Assembly (NCBI GenBank): GCA_943788935.1
Contig: CALSSE010000003.1
Span: 62,001-126,000 of the forward strand
Length of the DNA stretch: 64,000 nucleotides
Direction: 5' to 3'
Source: an uncultured bacterium
GTDB taxonomy: Bacteria; Myxococcota_A; Bradymonadia; UBA7976; VGTA01
The notes beneath the pieces were generated by a model. That model saw only the letters and a list, made by a program, of their open reading frames with translations. It had not been told where the DNA came from and searched no databases. Both the position numbers and the translations under genes were made by a program. Below, in pieces: positions 46,501 through 53,279 of the stretch (the stretch's first letter is position 1; every line of letters begins with the position of its first letter).

Positions 46501-47328
46501 AATTGAACCTGCAGAGGGTAGACTGATCCAAAACGACTCTGTCGCTCTCGAGTGGCTCCCTGAACCAAAAGTGAGCTCACCTCGTCCTGTCTCTAGAGGG
46601 AAGACACAGTGAACAGGCCACTCTCCTTCTTCGATATAGGGTAATAGTGGGATCACCTCATCGCTAATATAAATCGTACATCTTGACTGATCAGAGATCC
46701 GAATCGCCTCAAAGGGAAATAGACCTCCCCATGGCTCCATACTATAAAGGAGTCTATATTCTGAAAGGTTAGGCCATACGCTTTGAGGTAAATAATTCTG
46801 AGGTGCCTCATCATTAAGCTCTAAAATCGCTTGATATAAAGTGCCCCCCATCCTCTCCTCAACCTCGATCAACTTACGCGGATTTAATCGAGTTTTGAGG
46901 GGACTCAAGATCTCATCATTGATCAGCGCGAGCAGCTCGAGAAGATTACCATCACACTTACTAAGCACTGCGCAGAGGCTCCGATAAAGATCTGCGACTT
47001 TCATTTCGTTAAGCTGATGAGACAACCAAGGCCTTAGTAGGTTAACTAGTTGTTGTCCTAATGAGACTCGGTCTTGAGGTGTTAAGTCTTGTGCCTGCTC
47101 AAAGAGTTTCTGACTAAGATCTTCGGGCCATAAGCGAAGCGCTTGATAATACCGACTTATAAGGCTTAAAGCGAACGCACTGTCATCGGGATGAGACCCT
47201 TGCTCAACCACGAAACGACTCATCTTGAAGAGGGTACTCTTTAACAAATGGGTACGATTGATGATGACTTCGCTCATCCCTTGATCGACTGCAATGAGCG
47301 CTTCGGATGTTATAGATGGCTCACTCAT
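43531..47328 (-). CDS. Giant pseudokinase-like protein with repeats and MXAN_5187-type C-terminal domain
   Basis: A 1265-residue protein. Residues about 190-445 form a protein-kinase-like fold: GELTFGSGSHSRATES in the N-lobe region, LAALHQLGVCFGDLHPSRVV in place of the catalytic loop (HRDLKPEN becomes FGDLHPSR), VYCSPEQRSG like the APE motif, and LWAFGAIFYELITRR. The DFG is missing (LLPY) and the catalytic-loop Lys and Asn are His and Arg; only an Asp remains, so it is likely inactive. Residues about 690-714 are ELEVG repeats and 743-875 nineteen SSEPAEA-type repeats. The last 80 residues (TVEERRQIHDLFDRYLTLK, then WDIVRFTVKVREGKVVLKA) match the MXAN_5187 C-terminal domain of myxobacteria. 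Start overlaps the preceding gene by ATGA. Confidence 0.75.
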   Translation of the reverse strand: MSEPSITSEALIAVDQGMSEVIINRTHLLKSTLFKMSRFVVEQGSHPDDSAFALSLISRYYQALRLWPEDLSQKLFEQAQDLTPQDRVSLGQQLVNLLRPWLSHQLNEMKVADLYRSLCAVLSKCDGNLLELLALINDEILSPLKTRLNPRKLIEVEERMGGTLYQAILELNDEAPQNYLPQSVWPNLSEYRLLYSMEPWGGLFPFEAIRISDQSRCTIYISDEVIPLLPYIEEGEWPVHCVFPLETGRGELTFGSGSHSRATESFWISLPSAGSITLESLIPHNDIYTALYIGEQLLETLAALHQLGVCFGDLHPSRVVIDHRFQLRLLPYMEETALYRGWNGATGMRERHLRSVYCSPEQRSGQRGDLRSDLWAFGAIFYELITRRPLISIESLSDLSEISSTSGIVPLSDDFSNSLKLILKRCLHPNPDHRWSDAQRVLETYRPVSLDVRQTLKSRGRSAQWSKVIGDGHLRDFINRHIDAPPHPVNPSFFKFLESRSVTLSTAENPSSLLTTLFAQEEALNEDIDKWSLLLEEALHAQDALIHRIKDESPAVTYGALEELLDEKVLIQQALTQAESKIAFFERRRPKLFGLALERFVEDSELDLDLHQLLDLDWSMIDVVPEELQVDLPDLSTDLNGDKGLSELDRDLMEPLIEDEVRDREPLHFMDQEDQESDQPLLISFEDDLELEVGELEVGELEVGELEVGELEVGELVPDVLDELMVEALRVHSEAFNEPAKASSEPTEASSEPTEVSSEPAEASSEPTEVSSEPAEASSEPTEVSSEPAEASSEPTDVSSEPAEASSEPTEASSEPAETSSEPAEASSEPAEASSEPAEASSEPAEASSEPAEASSEPAEESSEPAEASSEPVEEIPSQERVTIEVREVSAVEVDREVVVGSSGAEVTRVPKPAMNSTPAEEQSIVMIDGIDDFADLSILERDQLPEDELTDHYEFNELTGIEDLPDSNQVDPLFGQLKEGDPLHKRESSSETAITEKPLNEVRDFLEVSLDSPSLVFDDSSDEVFTSAPAPKQYHDSLSLSLDSIPVNTVKSSTTEPEEARPVDAHPVDAHPVDALSQEISSVKSLQEEDEILYREDAQDQVSMEQEANRREGLVTPEVQEITAEPSQGDRPLNDESAPVSEALKNERALAEQSALMPDKEMISSLVQLMRLEAEGARKNVMMTPVPQVPTMTVEERRQIHDLFDRYLTLKTVYGEPTEEITFEDFQLEIDQAREIAMTVHGWDIVRFTVKVREGKVVLKARKV
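44704..45102 (-). repeat. 21-nt coding tandem repeat (SSEPAEA), nineteen units
   Basis: Nineteen copies of a 21-nt unit encoding SSEPAEA, SSEPTEV and close variants. Within the block, alternating units (AEA/TEV) over 5-9 copies point to 42-nt higher-order duplications, while the end nearest 44704 is almost pure SSEPAEA. Confidence 0.95.
45184..45258 (-). repeat. 15-nt coding tandem repeat (ELEVG), five units
   Basis: Five near-identical units of CTCACCCACCTCAAG on the plus strand, encoding the five-residue acidic repeat LEVGE in the pseudokinase linker. Confidence 0.93.
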
Positions 47329-50300
47329 TGAGTATCTCCTCCTTCATCTGACGTAGAGTTCGGGCGCTCGCTCTGCGCTATATTCTCTATTTCATCACTT
47401 GTCTCATTCGACATCTCCCACAGCACAGGGTCCTTCATCGCCTGTGAGGGGATCGGAGGTGGTGTCACTTGAGGGGGGGCCACCTCCCATTGGGGTGCTT
47501 GACCGCTCGCCATGTTATTGAGCGCTTGAAAGATCTCTTCATCGAGTTGATCGTTATCAAGCTCCTCTAAACCCACGATCTCCTCTAGACCCACGATCTC
47601 CTCTAGACCCACGATCTCCTCTAGACCCACGATCTCTTCTAGGCCAACGATCTCTTCTAGGCCAACGATCTCTTCTAGGTCACCGATCTCTTCTAGGTCA
47701 CCGATCTCTTCCTGTGGCGCTGTTTGAATCACCTCATCATCACTTAGCTCTATAGGCTCCCATACCGGTGGACTGATCGACTCTGCGCGTTGGCCTGATT
47801 TGAGAGCGACTTGTTGAGATTGTGGCGCTTCTGAGATCGCTAACGTGAGCTCATCTATAAAGTCGCTGACTTCCTCCACCTCTAGATCATCAAAGGCAAA
47901 ATCCTCTGATACTTGACTCACTAGGCTCTCTGCCAAAGAGTCCGACGAGAGGTGAATCTCTGCTGGGCCAGGGAGCTGAAAGACATGTGATTCATCGGGC
48001 TCGTTGAGGTCGTCGACTTCGTTGAGATCACCGACTTCACTGAGCTCGTTGAGATCACCGACTTCACTGAGCTCGTTGAGATCACCGACTTCACTGAGCT
48101 CGTTGAGATCACCGACTTCACTGAGCTCGTTGAGATCACCGACTTCACTGAGCTCGTTGAGATCATCGACTTCACTGAGCTCGTTGAGATCATCGACTTC
48201 ACTGAGCTCGTTGAGTTCGTGGAAGTCGTTGTTCTCACTGAGTTCATCGGACTCGTTGAACTTACTAGGAGGAAAAGTCACCACAAGGGGAGGTGAGTCC
48301 CACTCTGGCGGAGAGCTCCACTCTGGTGGTGGGGGGCTAACCGCCATCATCGGCTGTGAGAGCTCGATCTCTCTCTTCATAGCCCCTAGCTCACTCAACT
48401 TCTCTAAACGCTCAAGGGGAGGAGTAGAGAAAACTTCTTCTCTTAAGGCTGCTTCTGCTCGCTCGAGATTTCCTTGGCTTAAGTCTCTTACCCGCTCTGC
48501 CAATGACGACTCAACTTCAACGCTCTTATCGTGAGTTGAACCCTGATTCATCACTCCTTTAGACGAGGTCCCAATTGACTCTGAGAGAGCAAACTCCATC
48601 GCGGTTTTGTTTTCCGCATACGCCGGCTGACGATTTCCTGACTGATTCTGGGGGCTCTCTCCACGGAAAGTGACTGAATGAGAGAAGTTAGAGATGACCT
48701 CTTCAGGTTCAGCAGAGAGGAGTGAGCCTCCGCGCCTCTCTGCAGGCTGGGCGATAGGTATAGGTTGATTCCTAGGAGCTTTCGCGAGCGTAGAACGCTT
48801 TGCACCTCGGTGAGCCGCCGCCTCCAAAGAGAGATTAGGAATTAAATCTTCCGGTAACCCTAGCTCACTCCATAGACTAATCAACGTCTCTCTTGTGTGT
48901 TGCCTCACCTCATCACGAATCATCTCTCGTTCACGCTTCAGACGCTTAATTCTCTCTTGGAAGCGAATCTCTAACGATTCTTTCTGCTTACTGAGTAGGG
49001 TGAGCTGCTCAAATAAAAATTCCGGAGCGATATTACTTAGGCTCAATCTGAATGATTCAAGGGATGAAGATTGCTGAGTCTCTGCTTCTTGGCTCATCGC
49101 TTGATTAGACCACCAACGCTCATGCAAGATCGATAGTTTAGGGAAAAGTGGCTTCAAGGTAAGGGCGTCGATGTGAGGAGAAGCGAGGTCATCTAAATCG
49201 ACTCTCACTTGGACAAAACGAGCCAGGTCTTCCTCGGGCTCCATCGTAGGTATGATCGCCGTCTCTTCGATAAAGCGTTGTGGACCATCAACCTCCATCA
49301 GAACAGTCCATTGCTCACTCAAGCGTTGCCCCTTTAATAGAGGGCTAGTGTTCTCAGCGACCTCAGATAAAGCCTCTAAAGCCTGAGTCGCATGAGACCA
49401 TCGGTGATCGAGGTCATGGGTCAAGCAGCGCGCCAAGAAAGATCTGAGAGTACTAGGTGACTTCTTAAGGGCTTCTTCGGTATTAAAGCATTGAATGAGT
49501 TTCACCTGCTCGGTGAGCTGTGTAGTCGACCCCCAAGGTAAACCGCCGCAGAGTAGTTGATAGAGAATCAAGCCAAAGGCCCACATGTCTGCTTGAGGTG
49601 TCACACAATCTGGATCAACAAATCGCTCAGGACTCCAATATGAAACTTCCTCTACACGAAACAGACTATGAGAGCTCACTCGTGCATGTGGGTGCCAAAT
49701 AAGTCGCCTGCCGAGTAGCGATTGACAACCACTATCAATATGAATCGCGGAGGGAGTCAGCGACCCACAGACCCTCTGAGTTCTATGTAAAGCGCTCAAA
49801 GCTCTTAGGATAGGGAGACATACTAAGACTGCTTGCTCAGGTGTGAGTCGTTGTTGAACTTGGCATAAGAGAGAGAGATCAAGATGTGCCGGATGTTCCG
49901 CCCAGATCCAAGACTCATCTCTACCGCTCCTGTTCATCGCTAACCAGCCGCTGACCCCTTCTTTGAGTTGCTCCAAGAGCTTACTGGCCTCGGACTCTGT
50001 CGACGCTCGTGCGACCTCCACGTAAGAGGTAATCCCTGACCTTCTGACGAGAACTTTCCAATAGTTCTCACTATAATCGACCACCCTGAGCACCGTATAT
50101 TCTTTAGGGATGGGAGCCCAAGAGGCGCTCGTCAGAGGTGGTTTTCTCCTTCGGTGTGCGCGGCTGTTCAACATAACCCATAAATGGGGAGCGAGCGTTG
50201 CTACATTACTGAGGTCAGTGGTCGCCAATTGATTAGCTGAGAGGCTAAAGATATGGCAGACCTCTTTGAGGAGCTCATCACGTGAGACCCATTGAGCTCT

Positions 50301-50594
50301 TACTAAGCGAATCACGCCGAGGATAAGAGCTCTGAGCTGAATACGATCTAACCATGATGGGCTTGACTGGCTGAGCTCGCGATCGAGTTGAGCGAGCAGA
50401 GCCCCTTGCGTTTCATCATTGAGTTCAGACTCAAAAAGCGCTCGGTCTAGCCACTCACGATCAGAATATCCAAACGTGAGATAGGCTAACCTCCCAATCT
50501 CATAGCGTAACGAAGCAGGTTCTCCACGCTCACAGCGCTCTATGGCACAGCTGAGCAAAGCTGCAAAAAACTCTCCGAGGTGAGGTGCGGACAT
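47325..50594 (-). CDS. Giant pseudokinase-like protein with two coding repeat blocks
   Basis: A 1089-residue protein. Residues about 165-410 resemble a serine/threonine kinase: YTVLRVVDYSENYWKVLVRR, LRALSALHRTQRVCGSLTPS (catalytic loop with the catalytic Asp replaced by Ser), VSYWSPERFVDPD (APE-like) and ADMWAFGLILYQLLCGGLPW. No DFG is found, so activity is doubtful. A coiled-coil (about 540-580, SKQKESLEIRFQERIKRLKR) follows, then an acidic tail with LSEVGDLNE repeats (27 nt) and EEIVGL repeats (18 nt). It overlaps the next gene by four bases (ATGA), so the two pseudokinases are translated together and may form a complex. Start at 50594. Confidence 0.72.
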   Translation of the reverse strand: MSAPHLGEFFAALLSCAIERCERGEPASLRYEIGRLAYLTFGYSDREWLDRALFESELNDETQGALLAQLDRELSQSSPSWLDRIQLRALILGVIRLVRAQWVSRDELLKEVCHIFSLSANQLATTDLSNVATLAPHLWVMLNSRAHRRRKPPLTSASWAPIPKEYTVLRVVDYSENYWKVLVRRSGITSYVEVARASTESEASKLLEQLKEGVSGWLAMNRSGRDESWIWAEHPAHLDLSLLCQVQQRLTPEQAVLVCLPILRALSALHRTQRVCGSLTPSAIHIDSGCQSLLGRRLIWHPHARVSSHSLFRVEEVSYWSPERFVDPDCVTPQADMWAFGLILYQLLCGGLPWGSTTQLTEQVKLIQCFNTEEALKKSPSTLRSFLARCLTHDLDHRWSHATQALEALSEVAENTSPLLKGQRLSEQWTVLMEVDGPQRFIEETAIIPTMEPEEDLARFVQVRVDLDDLASPHIDALTLKPLFPKLSILHERWWSNQAMSQEAETQQSSSLESFRLSLSNIAPEFLFEQLTLLSKQKESLEIRFQERIKRLKREREMIRDEVRQHTRETLISLWSELGLPEDLIPNLSLEAAAHRGAKRSTLAKAPRNQPIPIAQPAERRGGSLLSAEPEEVISNFSHSVTFRGESPQNQSGNRQPAYAENKTAMEFALSESIGTSSKGVMNQGSTHDKSVEVESSLAERVRDLSQGNLERAEAALREEVFSTPPLERLEKLSELGAMKREIELSQPMMAVSPPPPEWSSPPEWDSPPLVVTFPPSKFNESDELSENNDFHELNELSEVDDLNELSEVDDLNELSEVGDLNELSEVGDLNELSEVGDLNELSEVGDLNELSEVGDLNEVDDLNEPDESHVFQLPGPAEIHLSSDSLAESLVSQVSEDFAFDDLEVEEVSDFIDELTLAISEAPQSQQVALKSGQRAESISPPVWEPIELSDDEVIQTAPQEEIGDLEEIGDLEEIVGLEEIVGLEEIVGLEEIVGLEEIVGLEEIVGLEELDNDQLDEEIFQALNNMASGQAPQWEVAPPQVTPPPIPSQAMKDPVLWEMSNETSDEIENIAQSERPNSTSDEGGDTQ
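47562..47705 (-). repeat. 18-nt coding repeat (EEIVGL), eight units
   Basis: Eight units, plus-strand form CTCCTCTAGACCCACGAT changing to CTCTTCTAGGTCACCGAT, encoding EEIVGL and EEIGDL. Confidence 0.9.
48018..48206 (-). repeat. 27-nt coding repeat (LSEVGDLNE), seven units
   Basis: Seven 27-nt units; five carry VGD and two VDD at the same place. Confidence 0.92.
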
Positions 50595-50889
50595 ACGACC
50601 CCTTCAACTTTATTGCAGGTGGGCCTGCGTTAAATTGTGAATACATGTAACGGTAAATGATCTTGGGGGTGGAAGCAACACGACCAAACATAGTCAATGA
50701 CACTTCTCATGGTTGAATCAATATTTGACCTTTATAGACCAAAGTAGTCTCTACTCCAAATCTACTTTCATGCAACTTGATATGAGCGATACAGAGTCTT
50801 GACTATTCGCCTTTATCAGATCATGTATTGAACACGTTCTTAACAGTCTACTTTTACAAACCCTAAGCTCTTGATTGGAGTTTTAAGCA

Positions 50890-52161
50890 ATGGTTAGCCT
50901 CCTCCCTTTTAGATCACTCTCTCCCATTCATGATCAAGTAGGTGAGGTCGCCGGCCCACCATATGATGTGATGAATCGAGCTGAAGCGAGAGAGCTGATC
51001 AACGGCAAGCCAAATAGTATTCTCCGCGTCACTCGACCCGATGCGCTACTGAATGACTCTATCCCAGGAGACTCTCCTCAGACCTATGATGTCGCTAGAG
51101 AAGAGCTTAAGCGTCTAGTTGATCAAGGAGCACTCAAGTTTGATGACGACGATAGCTACTATATCTACGCTCAAGTGATGGGCTCACATCGACAGACAGG
51201 AATCGTCGGATTAGCCAGCGCTGAAGATTACTGGGCAGATCGGATCAAGAAGCATGAGTATACACTCCCCAAGAAAGAAGATGATCGCACTCGACAGGTC
51301 CTCTCCCTAGGCGCTCACCTCGGACCGGTCTTCCTCGCTCATCAACCCCATGCGTCCCTCAAACAGTTAATCAAGAGATACCAAGAGAGCTCCGCTGACA
51401 TCACTTATGTCGCACCAGACGGTATCCTCCATGAAATCTGGCGAGTCTCTTCTCCCGATGATGTCACCGCTGTGAGCTCTCACTTTGCAGAGCTAGACGC
51501 TCTTTATATCGCTGACGGACATCATCGAGCCGCTGCGGCTGCCCGGGTCAGTAGAGAACTCAACCATGAAGGAGCTAATCATTTCCTAAGCGTATCTTTT
51601 GCCTCAGATGAACTCCTCGTTCTCCCCTATCAACGGGTAATCACCCAGTGGAATGGGGATCAAGAGAGCCTTTTCACTCAGCTTAAACAACTTTTCGAGA
51701 TAAGCCCCTGTGATGCCCCACTTGATCGTGACCCAAGCGAGCCATGTGCATTCCCTCCCAACGCTAGATCATGGGGGATGTATGTGTCAGGGCAATGGTA
51801 CCTCTTGCAGGCGAAGGCGAGCTTATTACAACGATTGAGCGATCGAGAGCTGACCGCTCAATTGGATGTCAGCATTCTCCAAGATGAGGTGTTGAGGCCC
51901 CTGTTTGATGTCAATGACCCTAGAGCTTGTGATCATATTTCATTTGTGGGTGGAATCAGAGGGTATAGAGAATTAGAGAAGCGAGTCAACGAACACAATG
52001 GTGTGGCCTTTGCACTATCTCCAACCTCTCTTCAAGAGTTGATGAAGATCGCTGATGGTGGCTCCGTTATGCCTCCTAAGTCCACTTGGTTTGAACCGAA
52101 GTTACGCACCGGGCTCCTAATCAGTGTATTTGACCACACCACGCTTAACCTAGATCTTTAA
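50890..52161 (+). CDS. DUF1015 family protein
   Basis: A 423-residue protein matching DUF1015, a conserved bacterial family of unknown function. It starts with PFRSLSPIHDQVGEVAGPPY and DVMNRAEARELINGKPNSIL, then RVTRP; the middle has YYIYAQVMGSHRQTGIVGLA, KKHEYTLPKKEDDR and DALYIADGHHRAAAAARVSR, and the end has CDHISFVGGIRGYRELEKRV and ALSPTSLQELMKIADGGSVM. All are typical of this family. The ATG at 50890 has GGAG upstream. It is first in a plus-strand trio with a GroES-like gene 18 bases after its stop. The exact activity is unknown; links to serine or amino-acid metabolism in other genomes are not tested here. Confidence 0.93.
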   Translation: MVSLLPFRSLSPIHDQVGEVAGPPYDVMNRAEARELINGKPNSILRVTRPDALLNDSIPGDSPQTYDVAREELKRLVDQGALKFDDDDSYYIYAQVMGSHRQTGIVGLASAEDYWADRIKKHEYTLPKKEDDRTRQVLSLGAHLGPVFLAHQPHASLKQLIKRYQESSADITYVAPDGILHEIWRVSSPDDVTAVSSHFAELDALYIADGHHRAAAAARVSRELNHEGANHFLSVSFASDELLVLPYQRVITQWNGDQESLFTQLKQLFEISPCDAPLDRDPSEPCAFPPNARSWGMYVSGQWYLLQAKASLLQRLSDRELTAQLDVSILQDEVLRPLFDVNDPRACDHISFVGGIRGYRELEKRVNEHNGVAFALSPTSLQELMKIADGGSVMPPKSTWFEPKLRTGLLISVFDHTTLNLDL

Positions 52162-52179
52162 CCGGAGGTTTTAACTGAG

Positions 52180-52527
52180 ATGAGTCAAGTTTCAGATCAT
52201 TCGATGAGGCATATACAGCCCTTGGGGCCTAGAGTCTTAGTTAAGATAGAAGAAAACTCTGAGCGAACCCCCAGCGGGTTATACCTCCCACAGGGAATAC
52301 AAGAGAAGCATCAAGCTGCCCTATATGCTCAAGTAATAGAGGTCGCTAGAGACTCTTTGGCGACCGAGGATATTGGTGAAAATGTCTCTGGTATCCCTCT
52401 CGGCGTTTTTGTTCTTTTCCCCAGAGAGGCAGGTCTCCCTGTCCCTTGGGACGAAAGTCTTCGATTGGTAAAAACCAATGAGATTGTAGCAGTCATAGAA
52501 GATATCGGGATCGAAGGTCAGCATTGA
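52180..52527 (+). CDS. GroES-like (Cpn10) co-chaperonin homologue
   Basis: A 115-residue protein of the GroES family. IQPLGPRVLVKIEENSERTP and SGLYLPQGIQEKH correspond to the first strand and the mobile loop; PLGVFVLFPREAGLPV and VKTNEIVAVIEDI match the later strands. It is longer than classical GroES (about 95 residues) and no groEL lies nearby, so it may be a divergent paralogue rather than the partner of the main chaperonin. CGGAGG precedes the ATG. Its stop overlaps the TTG start of the next gene. Confidence 0.8.
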   Translation: MSQVSDHSMRHIQPLGPRVLVKIEENSERTPSGLYLPQGIQEKHQAALYAQVIEVARDSLATEDIGENVSGIPLGVFVLFPREAGLPVPWDESLRLVKTNEIVAVIEDIGIEGQH

Positions 52528-53138
52528 GCACTCAAAAAGAAGAATATCTACAGAGCTACGCCTCTCTACTCACCTCTCCAACCACGGTCATCAGTCTAGA
52601 CCGACAACCTCTTCCTTGGTTCAGCTCTGAGGTACGTAGGGGTGATGACCCACGGGTTCAATGGTTGGACTTGTCCGAGCTTCATGAGGACAGCTCTACT
52701 CTCGGAGAGGGGCAAAAAACAGAGGATAAACTCCCTGAATCATCTCGCTCAAGCGTGACTCAAATGAGTGACTCACGCTCAGAAGGAGAGCGCTCAGAAG
52801 GAGAGCGCTCAGCAGAGGGGCCAAGAGATCATAAGAGTGAGGAAGAAGCCGTCGCTGGACACTATTTGGATCACATCGAGACAGTTCAACAAAGAGATAA
52901 AGGTCAGAATAAAACCAAGTCTCGCCGTTCCCGTAAACGTCCTAAGCAGTCCAAGGGGTCACAGAGGGGATCAAGTCCCCCCGCTAAAGAGACAATAAAA
53001 CAGGAGAGTCACTCCTCTTCTCAAAACACCCCAACGAGCACCTCTTCTACTTCAGATACTCCCCAAGACTCTCGAGGTCATGGGAAGTCTAAGCGTCGTC
53101 GAGGACGACGTAATAAACCGGACACAAATCAGTCGTAA
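52524..53138 (+). CDS. Disordered basic protein of unknown function
   Basis: A 204-residue product. Residues 1-55 look folded (LQSYASLLTSPTTVISLDRQ, then WFSSEVRRGDDPRVQWLDLS); the rest is Ser/Glu/Lys-rich, with a SEGER duplication (EGERSEGERSAEG) and Arg/Lys clusters ending RGHGKSKRRRGRRNK, as in nucleic-acid-binding tails. Translation appears to start at TTG 52524, overlapping the stop of the GroES-like gene, so it is probably coupled. No family recognised. Such tails occur in RNA-associated proteins, but this is only a guess. Confidence 0.55.
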   Translation: MSTQKEEYLQSYASLLTSPTTVISLDRQPLPWFSSEVRRGDDPRVQWLDLSELHEDSSTLGEGQKTEDKLPESSRSSVTQMSDSRSEGERSEGERSAEGPRDHKSEEEAVAGHYLDHIETVQQRDKGQNKTKSRRSRKRPKQSKGSQRGSSPPAKETIKQESHSSSQNTPTSTSSTSDTPQDSRGHGKSKRRRGRRNKPDTNQS

Positions 53139-53156
53139 TCAGTCTTAGTCGGTCGA

Positions 53157-53268
53157 TAGCTGTGAGTTGAGAGCGCTGTGCGTTGGTAGCGCTGTGAGTT
53201 CAGAGCGCTGTGCGTTGGTAGCGCTGTGAGTTCAGAGCGCTGTGAGTTGAGAGCGCTGTGCGTTGAGA
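53157..53268. repeat. 16-bp tandem repeat array between convergent genes, seven units
   Basis: Seven 16-bp units between the plus-strand gene ending at 53138 and the minus-strand symporter gene ending at 53280. Units alternate GCGCTGTGAGTTCAGA, GCGCTGTGCGTTGGTA and GCGCTGTGAGTTGAGA. The array shares period and GCTGTGAG core with 14475-14520 and a GCGCTGT core with the small repeat at 56351-56380. Confidence 0.9.
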
Positions 53269-53279
53269 GAGTGACTGAT

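Noticed and set aside
47921..48534. ORFs over the LSEVGDLNE repeat on both strands
   Set aside because: Same cause: open frames in a 27-nt repeat inside the pseudokinase gene.
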